From: Sarcophilus harrisii
Lineage: Eukaryota > Chordata > Mammalia > Dasyuromorphia > Dasyuridae
Length of the DNA: 64,000 bases
Direction: 5' to 3'
NCBI RefSeq assembly: GCF_902635505.1
Contig: NC_045427.1
Location: 57,128,539-57,192,538, forward strand
Part shown: in pieces, positions 33,847 through 64,000 of the stretch
Layout: every line of letters begins with the position of its first letter
Position numbering within the stretch: the stretch's first letter is position 1
Program-made: the position numbers and the translations under genes
Notes under the pieces: model-generated
Seen by the model: only the letters and a program-made list of their open reading frames with translations
Database searches by the model: none
Told to the model about the DNA's origin: nothing

Positions 33847-34033
33847 ATAGATAGACAGACAGACAGACAGACAGAGATACATGGAAGGAGAGATAGAGAT
33901 CAGTGGAGAGATAAATAGAGAGATGATAGAGAGATAGATGGAGAGATAGATATATAGATGGAGGGAGAGATAGAAAGAGATAGGTGGAGAGATAGATGAT
34001 AGAGATGATAGACACAGAGAGATGGAGAGATAG
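33847..34033. repeat. GATA/GACA microsatellite
   Basis: (GACA)n followed by interrupted (GATAGA)n units such as agagatagatggagagatag. Confidence 0.95.
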
Positions 34034-34204
34034 ATTATGTATGTGTTTAGGCATCAGATGCCTCTACACTATTCTTCATACAAGGCATTTCTGAACTCTG
34101 GTCATTTTCATTGACTATGATGTCATGCCTGGAATGCTTTATCTCCTCATCTCCACTTCCAAGTTTCTGTGACTTCCTTCAAATTCCATCTTCTTCAAGA
34201 AGCC

Positions 34205-34475
34205 TTTCTTTCTTTTTAAAATCTATACAAGCAAAATACTTATTTCTTTTCTTTGTTTTTTTTTTAACACATTGCTTTATGAATCATGTTGGGAGAAAAA
34301 AAAATCAGAGCAAAAGGGAAAAACCATGGGCGAGATTAAAAAAAAAAAAACAGAAAAAAGAAGTGAACATAGCATGTGTTAGTTTACATTCGGTCTCCTT
34401 AGTTCTTTTTCTGGATGCAGATGGCATTTTCTGTCCCAAGTCTATTGCGATTGCTTTGAACAAAATATTTATTTC
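34205..34475 (-). mobile_element. LINE 3' end fragment
   Basis: Minus-strand sense with ttctggatgcagatggcatt as its reverse, an A-rich tract and the same 3' end layout as the element at 56370. Confidence 0.6.
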
Positions 34476-34699
34476 TAAGATGAAGCAACTTAAGGATTTT
34501 GCAGTTCTCTAAGAACAATATGTTAAGTCAAAGAACCTGATTACCATAATGCAATAAATAATATGAGAAAACCACTCAGGACTGACATAGAAACCAAAAG
34601 CCTCATTAAAAGAATACACAAATCACCCTTAAGAAAACAAAGTAAAGCAGAAACTCTGTGCTGAAAACTCCATAATATGCAATGGTTGAATATAATATT

Positions 34700-35763
34700 T
34701 CTAATGACAAACAATGAATTTTAATAGTATTTTCTTTTTCCAAACACATGCCAAGAGAGTTATTAAATATTCACCTTTGCAAAACCTTGTGTTTCAAATT
34801 TTTCTCCCTCTTCCCCCTCCTACTTCCCTAAGACAGCAAGCAATTCACTATAGATTAAACATGTGCAATTCTTCTAAGTGTATTTCCATATTTGTCATGC
34901 TGCACAAGAAAAGTCAGATCAAAAGGGAAAGAACATGAGAAAGAAAAAAAAAGCAAATAAACCAATAGTAGCAACAAAAAAAGTGAAAATGCTATGATTT
35001 GATCCATATTCAGTCCCTATGGTCTTCTCTCTAGATGCAGATAGCTCTCTCCATCACGTCTATTGGAATTGCCTTGAATCACATCATTGTTAAAAAAGAG
35101 CCACGTCCATCACAGTCGATCATCATATAATCTCGCTGGTGCTGTCTACATTTTCTCTTGGTTCTGCTCATTCCACTCAGCATCAGTTCATGTAAGTCTC
35201 TCCAGGCCTCTCTAAAAATCATCCTCCTGATCGTTTCTTATAGAACAATAATATCCATATAAACATAACTTACTCAACCATTCTCCAATTGATGGGCATC
35301 CACTCAATTTCCAGTTCCCTGTCACTTTAAAAAAAAAAAATCTGCTGCAAACATTTTTGCACATGTAGGTCCTTTTCTGTCTTTTATGATCTCTTTGGGA
35401 TACAGGCCCAGTAGAAACATTGCTGGATTGCTGGACAGTTTTATAGCCCTTTGGGCATAGTTCCAAATTGCTCTCCAGATTGGCTGGATCCATTCATACA
35501 TAATTCCACCAACAATGCATTAGTGTCCCAGTTTTTCCACATTCCTTCCAACATTTATCATTATCTTTTCCTGTCACCTTAGTCAATTTGAGAGATGAAA
35601 AGTGTTGCCTTAGAGTTGTCTTGATTTGTATTTCTCTAATCAATAGTGATTTAGAGCATTCTTTCATATAACTAGAAATGACTAATGTCTTTGAAAATTG
35701 CTCATATCTTTTGACAATTTATCCATTGGTGAATGGCTTGGATCCTTATAAATTTGAGTCAAT

Positions 35764-35801
<38 letters not shown>

Positions 35802-35925
35802 TTCAATATATATTTTAGAAATGAGACCTTTATCAGAAACACTGGCTATAAAAATTCTTTTTCCAGCTTTTTGCTTTTCTTCTCATCTTAGTTGTCCTGG
35901 TTTTGTTAAACAATGAATTTTTAGA
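34700..35925 (-). mobile_element. LINE 3' region, marsupial L1-type, about 1.2 kb
   Basis: Longest copy in the window. Reverse of the tail (tttctccctcttccccctcc), ctctagatgcagatagctct, ccattctccaattgatgggc and ttgctctccagattggctgg. A (TA)n run sits inside at 35774-35802. Confidence 0.75.
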
Positions 35926-35929
35926 CAAC

Positions 35930-36190
35930 CCAAAGAAACCATTATAAAGCAAAACAGATTCAGATGAATTGAAAGATACGTTATAAAATTTCTTTATTTT
36001 TCTTTTTTTGCAACATGGCTAATATGGAAATATTTTCCATGATTGTCACATGTACAATCAACATCAAATCCCTTGTCTTCTCAGAAAGAAGGAAAAGGAA
36101 CAGGAAGAAGTGAAAGGATTTGGAATTCAAAATCAAAAAAAGAATGTTAAAAAATTTTATGTGTTATTTGGAAGTAATATAATAAAAAAT
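35930..36190 (+). mobile_element. LINE 3' end fragment, opposite orientation
   Basis: Forward tail: gcaacatggctaatatggaa, aattcaaaatcaaaaaaaga. It abuts the minus-strand copy. Confidence 0.6.
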
Positions 36191-36191
36191 A

Positions 36192-36194
<3 letters not shown>

Positions 36195-36222
<28 letters not shown>
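36195..36222. repeat. (TA)n microsatellite
   Basis: Uninterrupted AT dinucleotides following the LINE tail. Confidence 0.95.
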
Positions 36223-36225
<3 letters not shown>

Positions 36226-36899
36226 AAACTTCCAGAGATAGTCTTTGTGAGGACTTTATTTTCTCTCAACTTAGATTTATTTAAGGGTTTTGATAAAGAA
36301 GCATATGCTAGACATGAGCAGGCTATAACACTCAACAGAGGAGGATGTGAACAGAAAAATCTGCATAAAAAAGTGATCAAAGAAATAGTGATTGAGAAAA
36401 TCTATAAGGTGGTCATTTAGTAGAAAGAATGAGACATAATGAGATATCCCACAGTTTCCAGCTGGTATCAACCTAATTTCAAAAGAATGTCAGAAAGGCT
36501 TAAAGCTCATTGAGTGGACTGCTAGTAGTAGATTTGTAAATGGCCATGGACAAAAGGAAACTTGGTGGGAAGGTATGGATAGGTTGAAATTGAAACTAAT
36601 GGAAGTATTGAAGTATCCTAAATCTACTGGATCTGTTGAAGTGATCACTGAAGATTGGTTCTTTTTAAGCTCAATCTTTAAGGTTACTTTTGTAGGGCAG
36701 GCAAGTTCAGGGCAGTCTTTGTCATCATACACAGGGGATTATAACAGACTTTGTCCTAAATTTAGTTATATTTTTAGTTATCACAACAGGGACCTCTGTG
36801 ACATATGTTCCTTCTAAAGACTTCCTTGACCCCACTTAATTCTAGTGTCTTCCCTCTGAGATGATCTCCCAATTTATCTTGTATATTCTGGCTTATGAG

Positions 36900-37110
36900 C
36901 TGCTAGGCGGGGCACAGTGGATAGAGTGCCGGGGCTGGAGTCAGGAAGCCTCATCTTGGTGAGTTCAATCTTACCTCAGGCATTTACTAGCTATGTGACC
37001 CTGAGCAAGTCACTTCACTCTGCCTCAGTTTCCTCATCTGTAAAATGAGCTGGAGAAGGAAATGGCCAACCACTTTGCCAGGAAAACCCTAATAGAACTG
37101 AAATAAAAAG
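36900..37110 (+). mobile_element. MAR1/WSINE-type SINE
   Basis: Forward tRNA-like head gcacagtggatagagtgccg, then tagctatgtgaccctgagca, then the MAR1 part tgagctggagaaggaaatgg and aaccctaatagaactg. Confidence 0.85.
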
Positions 37111-37659
37111 ATTTTGCTGGTATGTCATTGTTTGCATCTTATCTCTCCCAAAGATTGTAAACTTCTCAAGAGTAAAGATGGTCTTTTACTTTTCTTTGTA
37201 TCTCCAGGGTTTAGCTGGAGGCCCAGCAAGTGGTAGATGTTTAATAAGTATTTATTGCCTAATTGGCTTGTAGTAGTTGATAAGATAATCTAACTTTATA
37301 GGTCCCATCACCCTACTACATTCCCCTTTATTTTATTATGTATCACTCCCTGGGAAAACAGAATTTTCTTCCCAGACCTCCCTCTCTTTTGTTCAATCCA
37401 ACCAAAATGTGACAGACTCTTTAACTGTGCAAGGCTTTGTGCTCAGTGCTGGTGATCCAGAGACATAGGGCTTCCCTCAGACAGAGACAGACAGAAGCAG
37501 AGAGACAGAGAGATGGAGAGAGACAGAAAAAGAGACAGAGACAGAGAATGTGTCTGGGGAAGATAGGGCAGTGATGTGAAATAAGGCTAGAAAATGAGGT
37601 GGGAGCCAGATTAAAAAGGTCCCTCAGTGCCAGATTAAGGATTGGGTTTTTATGTAAAA

Positions 37660-37855
37660 ATGGTAATAATTAACATTATTTCATTTAATTTTCCTAACAG
37701 CCCTGTGAAGTGTTGTTGGCAGTTCCATTTGACAGATGAGGGAACTGAGGCAGAGAGTAGTTAAATGACCTGCCCAGGATCACACAACTATTAAGCCTCA
37801 AAGGCACGGCCCAAAAAGAAATCTTTCTGATTCTCAATTCAGGGCTCCAAGAGAG
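37660..37855 (-). mobile_element. MIR SINE fragment
   Basis: Reverse MIR: taacagccctgtgaagtgtt, gatgagggaactgaggcaga, acctgcccaggatcacacaa. Confidence 0.7.
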
Positions 37856-38589
37856 CCCACTGTGGTGGTGGATTAATTTTGTCCTTCTGAAGACCTGGGT
37901 TCAAATCTTACTGTAAGTCACAGGTAAATTACTTCACATCAGATTAGTAGAAGGAACTTCCACACTGGGAGTTTGCAGCAATATCACAGGTCTGGATTCC
38001 CTCTCCCCCCCATCTGAGAAGTTTTCTGAGTGGGGAGTGATCTGCTCAGACTCTAGCTTAGAAGGCTCTTTGGTTCCCTGGAAATCACCTGCCAGCAGTT
38101 TTCAGGGGGTCCCTTTAAGTTTTCTGAGTTTGGGTCTAGGCCCCAATTAGGATTTATTTCCTTCACATCCTCATTTTTTGAATTCTTTCTGGAACACATT
38201 GGGAGCAGGCTGAGGATGCTTCCATCTTGGATGGGGGCAGAGGGAGTCCCCATGAGGAACATCCTGGGAATATCCCATCTGGCATAGCTCTTGATCCCCA
38301 GCAGCTGCGAGAGCCCAGACTCCCTAGCATCCACCACAGCCACCTCAGTCCTTACCACAGAGAGACCCTCGTCTAGAGGTCCTGGAAGCATTGGGAGTGG
38401 GGGGGGGCATGAGACACTGCAGGATCCCCCCAACCTGTAACCTCCTTTCCCCAACGGGGCCTGCAGTCTCAGTCCGTGCCCCCCTCATTTCTGCCACCCT
38501 TTGTATGGGAAGGAGCATCACGCAGTCTTGAGGATGCCCCCCTTTTCCCTTCCCCGATGCCCACCAGACACATGGAGAAAGGCTACGTA

Positions 38590-39930
38590 TCCATCTGAGA
38601 GAGATTTAATGTTTCTCAGGTTTGAGATACAAAAGACTGAATAGGGGACAGAAGGGGATTCAGAAACTAGCCCAAAAGAAGGATCACTGACTGTTCAGTC
38701 TGATAGCCCCAGCTTAATTGTTATACAACCAGGCCGTCCCCCCAACAGCAGATCCAAACGATAATCTGGGGGGGCTCCCTTCCTCATGGGCAGAACCTCC
38801 TCAAGAAGATGCCCCCATAGAGAGCCCCGATCCGGGATGACAAATGGCCCTTTGGACAGAGAAAGCCTGTTCTCCCTCGCAGGAGTGATCCTGTGTCTGG
38901 GGCAGCCCCAGCCTAAGGCCTAGGCCCAGCCTGGAGGCCTTGGGGTACAAGAGGGTCTGGGAGTACAACATCAGCAATCAAATGCAGAGAAGTAGAAAAG
39001 AGAAAAAAAAAAAAAACAAGGGGGGGTGGGGGAAGCAGGCTGGAAGAAGGCAGGGGAAGGAAGCAGCTATTTGTACTGGGAACCAAGGTATCTGTGAGGG
39101 CGGCACTTCGCTCCCCACCCCTGACCCCGGGGTTTCCTCATTGCCCACTTGAGGAATGTCCCCATCAGGCTTTTCAGAGACTGAACGGATGCTTATTCTA
39201 GGTACCTGGGCCAGTCTGTGCTGTGGAGGGGATGGGGGCAGCTTTCACCCTTCCCTACTCCCAGCCCCTCACATACACACATAGAAATGCACACACACAG
39301 AGTAACATCATATGCACATGGATGTGTCCGTGGGCACACACATGTACAAGCACACACTCACTCACACGGTCCAAAGCAGTTGAGGGGGATGAAGGCGGGT
39401 GCAGGAGGCCTCCGGTTCCCAGATGCTGAGACACCCCAACCTGCAGGGAGCTCGAGGGTCCCCAGCCCCACCACTGACCCCTCCCAAGCTGGGCAGGAGT
39501 TGAAGGATTCTTCAGGGTCTCCTCGGTGGCGGGTTTGGGGATATGGGCTGGTGACCCAGGAGGAAGGGACAGAAGCAAAGGGCAGCCGGGTGGGGAGCAG
39601 CCACCGGAAGCCCTCTGAACAGGGCAGGGTAGGGGTCTCCCAGGGGACCGCGGAGGGAACCTCCCATCCTCCAGGGATGCTCAGCTTCCCATTCCTTTTT
39701 GTGGTCTTCATCTGCAGAGTTGCTTAGACACCGTGATGGAGAAGGTGAGGGTGGGTGAGGAGGATTCCCCTGTTCTGCTCCCTGTCTCTGGGGGCTGATA
39801 CTCAGCGCAAGCTGGGCCAGTGACCTGGCCCCGAGTGTTCTCTGGGCCCTGAGTAGCCCCCTCCAGACCGCCCTTCCTTCCTCTCTCCTTTCCCTCCTTC
39901 CCCGTCCCTCTAACCCCGCGGGTTTCAAGG
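38590..39930 (-). other. SLC9A5: SLC9A5 3' UTR (inferred)
   Basis: About 1.3 kb after the stop. The minus-strand hexamer ATTAAA (TTTAAT at 38605-38610 on plus) is the first plausible poly(A) signal. The stretch lacks obvious interspersed repeats apart from short CA-rich tracts at 39270-39365, as expected for a UTR. Confidence 0.5.
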
Positions 39931-60151
<20,221 letters not shown>

Positions 60152-60714
60152 TCAGAGCAGAGCACCTTTCCTCTCCACTCCTGAGGGAAAAGCAGAAGGT
60201 GCCCACAAACACCACAGTTTAAGGAAAACCAACCAATGGGGGCCCAACCTGAGTCCCAACCCCTATAATATTCAGCAATGGTGTCAAAGGGGCCATTCAC
60301 TTTTAATATGCCAGATCACTGCTTAGAAAACCACAAGGGAGCATTACCCTTGCTTTATTTTGTTCTCATTCAGCTAATTAGATATTTCCCAGGACATGTT
60401 CATATTGGCTTTAGACGGGTGCCATGGTGGGTGCCCCTAATGCCCAGGTAGGTACACTTTGGCCCTCTTGGCCAGGGGGGCTGGCAAGCCTTTGGTTTGG
60501 GGGCCTTGGATTTCTCATATCTCAGTGAGCTGGGGGTCCCTTCAGGCTCTGAGGTCTAGAGACTCAAGGCCGTTCTTCTCAGCTTGTGGCCACTAACAAG
60601 CTAACTCACTTTCCTTCTGAACCCATTTCTCTGTTTCTAAGAAAAGGATAATAAAGTTTCTATGAACTGTCAGGTAGATTTTATAGGATTACAGACAAAG
60701 GGGAAGGAAAAGGG

Positions 60715-60965
60715 AAGTGAATATGCACCTATTAAGTGCCTACTGCGCCAAGCACTTTACAAATATCTTATTTAGGGTTTAGAGTTACAGACGGGTCTTG
60801 GTGGCCCTCGTGTCCAGCTCCTTCATTTTACATCAGGAGAAACAAAGGATCGGGAGATCAAGCAGCTTGCCTAAGGTCACATAAGTAGCAAATGAGAGAA
60901 GTAAGATTTGAGTCCAAGTCTTTTGACTGCAAATCTATGGCTCTTTCCACTAAACCATACTGGTT
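60715..60965 (-). mobile_element. MIR SINE
   Basis: Reverse MIR: ctattaagtgcctactgcgc, caagcagcttgcctaaggtc, tttccactaaaccata at the head. Confidence 0.75.
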
Positions 60966-60974
60966 GTTGTAAGA

Positions 60975-61425
60975 AAAGTGCTTTATTATGATGATCAATT
61001 CTGAGGGGCGTGGCCCTCTTCAATGATGAGATGAACCAAATCAGTTCCATTTGTTCAATAATGAAGAGAACCGGCTACACCCAGCGAAAGGACTCTGGGA
61101 AATGAGTGTGAACCACTATATAACGTTTCCAATCCCTCTGTTTTTGTCCGCCTGCATTTTTGATTTCCTTCTCAGGCTATTTTTACCTTATGTCTAAGTC
61201 CGATTTTCTTGTGCAGCAAAATAACTGTATGGACACGTATACATATATTGTGTTTAACTTATACTTTGACATATTTAACATGTATTGGTCTACCTCCCAT
61301 CTGGGGGAAGGGGTGGGGGGGAAGGAAGGGAAAAATTGGAACAGAACATTTTGCAATTGTCAATGCTGAAAAATTACTCATGCATATATCTTGTACATAA
61401 AAAGCTATAATAATAAAAAAGTTAT
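60975..61425 (+). mobile_element. LINE 3' end, marsupial L1-type, young-looking
   Basis: Forward: gatgatcaattctgaggggc, gtggccctcttcaatgatga, ccagcgaaaggactctggga. It ends cataaaaagctataataata. Closest to a consensus copy in the window. Confidence 0.82.
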
Positions 61426-61427
61426 CA

Positions 61428-61640
61428 TTATTTGTTTTGTTAAATCATGTCTGACTGTTCTTGACCCCATTAGTGGTTTTCTTGACAAAGATATTGTTTG
61501 ACTTTTCCTTCTCCAGCCCATTTGACAGATGAGGAAACTAGGCAAACAGGGTTAAGTGACTTGTCCAGGGTAACACAGCTAAGTGTCTGAGGCCATATTT
61601 GAACTCAGCTCCTCCTGACTCCAGGCCACCCACTGCCTGA
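61428..61640 (-). mobile_element. MAR1-type SINE
   Basis: aaatcatgtctgactgttct, cttctccagcccatttgaca, gggttaagtgacttgtccag. Confidence 0.82.
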
Positions 61641-61759
61641 TTATTGTCATAACATCTAAAACCCCAGAATGTCAGAGCAACAAGGGACCTTACAGGTCAA
61701 CTATTCCAACCTCTGTGGGGAACGGACTTAGCCAGATTTTCAGGGTGAATTAGTAATAA

Positions 61760-61985
61760 CACATACTGTCTAGTTAGAAAGGTACTGGTCTTAGAGTCAG
61801 AAGACCCGAGTTCTAGTCCTCCCTTTGATGCTTAGTAGCCTTAGAGTGACCCTGCATAGGACTTCCTTAGGCCTCAATTTTCACACCCATAAAATGGGAC
61901 TAATAACCTTGTCTTTATGCTTCCTGCTTCACAGGACTATACTAAGGAAAACTTGTTATAAACCTCATAGATCTCTTTGTACTTT
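61760..61985 (+). mobile_element. tRNA/MIR-type SINE
   Basis: ctggtcttagagtcagaaga, tcacacccataaaatgggac, and a MIR-like 3' part. Confidence 0.65.
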
Positions 61986-62214
61986 ATACAGAGGTCCAAT
62001 CATTGCTTTATAAATGAGGAAACCGAGTCACAAAGAGATAGAATGATTTGCCCAATGTCACAAGAATAGCAAGTAAAGGAATCAGGATTCAAACCCACAT
62101 CCTTACTTTCTAGATTTGCACACAACTTTGGGATGTTGGAGGGAATGGGGATGGGATCCTTTTACCATGTCCCAGAGGTTCCGATTTTGAGTCCAGGGCA
62201 GCAAGGATGCAGAG

Positions 62215-63460
62215 TAGATAACAATCAAAACAGTCACAAAGTCCTTTAAGGTTTTCAAAGCATTTAGCAGATATCACCTCATTTGATTATCATAACAATG
62301 CTGAAGGGACTATTATTGTTCCTGATTTACAGATTATTATTATTAATAATAATAACTAAGTTTACATAGGCTGACTCTGTGCCAGGCACTGTGCTACATA
62401 CTGTACAAACATGATCTCATTTGACCATCATAACAATGCTGATGTGGACTATTGTTATTCCCAATTTACAGATTGATAATAATAATAATAATGACTAATG
62501 CTTCTATAAACTTACTTTGTTCCAGTCACTGTGCTAAACACTCTACAAATATTATCTCAGTTGATCATCACAATAATGCTGACGGAGCTATTGCTATTCC
62601 CAGTTTATGGATTAATAACAATAATAATTAATGCTTATATAGGCTCACTCTGTGCTGGGCACTGTACAAATATTATCTCATTTGATCATCACAGTGCTGA
62701 TGGGGGCTGTTGCTATTCCCAGTTTATAGATTAATAATAATAACTAATGTTTATATAAACTTGCTCTGGGCCAGGCATTGTGCAAATATTATCTCATTTG
62801 ACCACCATAACAATGCTGATGGGGACTATTGTTATTCCCAATCTGCAGATTAATAATAATAATAATAATAACTGATGCTTATATAAACTTACTCGGTTCC
62901 AAGCACTGGGCTAAGCACTGTACAAATATTATCTCATTTAATCATCACAATAATGCTGGTGGAGCTATTGTTATTCCCAATTTACAGATTAATAATAGGA
63001 TTAATAATAATAATAATAATAATGACTAATGCTTCTATAGGCTTACTCTGTGCCAGACACTGTACAAATATTATCTCATTTGATCGTCACAACAATGCTG
63101 ATGGGGGCTGTTGCTATCCCCAGCTTACAGATTAATAATAATAACAATAATAATAATTAATGTTTACATAGGCTTTTTCTGTGCCAGGCACTGTGCTAAG
63201 CACTATATAAATATTATCTCTATATCACTATACAAATATATCTCATTTGACCATCACAAAAATGCTGATGAAGGTTATTTGCTATTCTCAATTTACAGAT
63301 TAAAAATAGCAATAATAATAATAATTCTGTGCCAGGCACTGTGCTAAGCACGCTATAAATTTTATCTCATTTGCTCCTCACAGCCCTGGGAGACAGATGC
63401 TGTAATTATCATCCCCATTTTACAGATGAGGAAACTGAGGCAGGTAGGTTAAGAGACTTG
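62215..63460 (-). repeat. Tandem array of a MIR SINE segment, about nine units
   Basis: Units of about 118-145 bp (one of about 170). Each has ctctgtgccaggcactgtgc, aaatattatctcatttgatc, attcccaatttacagatt and an (AAT)n linker. This is the reverse of a MIR 3' half. The last unit runs on into the rest of a MIR (cagatgaggaaactgaggca and a reversed tRNA head, to about 63535). Confidence 0.9.
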
Positions 63461-63559
63461 TCGGGAGTCATCCAAGTCCTAATTTGAGCTGGTCTTCCTG
63501 ACTGCAGATCTACTACTCTGTCCACTGCACCACAGGACTCAGAAATGCGAAGAGGGAAG

Positions 63560-63715
63560 TATGAATCTGGCCTCAGACACTTACTAGCTATGTCACTGAG
63601 GGCAAGTCACTTAGCCTCGGTCTGCCTCAGTTTCCTCATCTGTAAAATGGAGCACCTCCTTCACATGGTGGTTGTGAGGATCCCATGAGCTAACAGTGCT
63701 CTGTGAGCCTCTTGG
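63560..63715 (+). mobile_element. tRNA-derived/MIR-like SINE
   Basis: atctggcctcagacacttac, ctgcctcagtttcctcatct, gtaaaatggagcacctcctt, ggttgtgaggatcccatgag. Confidence 0.75.
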
Positions 63716-64000
63716 TGCTTTTCCCCCGGCCCAGGCTCTCTCTGGGCTAGCCCCAGCCGGCTCAGGGAAGGACGCGGCTCAGGCCTGAAGAGGGGAGCGG
63801 AGCTCTCTCTGGCAGGGCTGCTAAGTGGCTGCGTGGAGGCTGAAGGGGGAGGACCCGAGCCACATGGCGTGCCAGCTACAGCCCACGTGCAGCCGGAGCC
63901 CGCACTTGCTCAGCTCTGGGAGGCTCAGCCGGGCTCCTGCAGCCCAGCTGCTGCTCCGTGAAGCCGGCCAGACTCAGCTGGTGAAGAGCTGCCCTGGGCC

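Noticed and set aside
33847-34033. GATA tract as sex-chromosome (Bkm-like) satellite
   Set aside because: Only about 190 bp and next to autosomal genes; an ordinary microsatellite.
62531-63347. Repeated peptide frames resembling a repeat protein
   Set aside because: Produced by the MIR tandem array; units differ by frame-changing linkers.

Overview
This window is a stretch of mammalian, almost certainly marsupial, nuclear genome. It holds three spliced protein genes in the order KCTD19 (+), PLEKHG4 (-), SLC9A5 (-). As I recall it, this is the human 16q22.1 block (SLC9A5 - PLEKHG4 - KCTD19) read in reverse. The marsupial call rests on the repeats: many 3' ends of one LINE family typical of marsupial genomes, tRNA-headed SINEs of the WSINE/MAR1 kind, and old MIR copies, with no Alu, B1 or Bov-A. 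There are no prokaryotic operons, CRISPR arrays or stand-alone RNA genes.

Layout. 1-1717: intron upstream of the first visible KCTD19 exon, including a LINE fragment. 1718-16760: the last 11 coding exons of KCTD19, its stop and poly(A) signal. 16815-26845: PLEKHG4 on the minus strand, 20 coding exons down to a poly(A) signal that nearly touches that of KCTD19 (tail to tail). 26846-31200: upstream part of PLEKHG4, with two minisatellites, a 650-bp TTCC/GGAA tract and a CpG-rich block; the most 5' coding exon was not found. 31200-38590: intergenic, GC-rich at first and then mostly LINE and SINE debris. 38590-60018: SLC9A5 on the minus strand, 14 coding exons (the last 14 of 16 if the human count holds). 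60019-64000: SLC9A5 intron with a striking tandem array made from a MIR SINE.

The genes have unrelated jobs. KCTD19 is a BTB-domain meiotic chromatin protein of spermatocytes. PLEKHG4 (puratrophin-1) is a Rho guanine-nucleotide exchange factor. SLC9A5 (NHE5) is a neuronal Na+/H+ exchanger of recycling endosomes. They share a neighbourhood, not a pathway.

Exon boundaries were placed by reading GT-AG (twice GC-AG) junctions by eye. Reading phase is conserved across every junction in all three genes, which is strong internal support. Names and family comparisons come from memory of the human proteins, not from a search. No new multi-gene system is visible. The points most worth a second look are the long N-terminal exon of PLEKHG4, the MIR tandem array, the microsatellite acting as a splice-site pyrimidine tract in SLC9A5, and a near-identical 159-bp duplication inside KCTD19.
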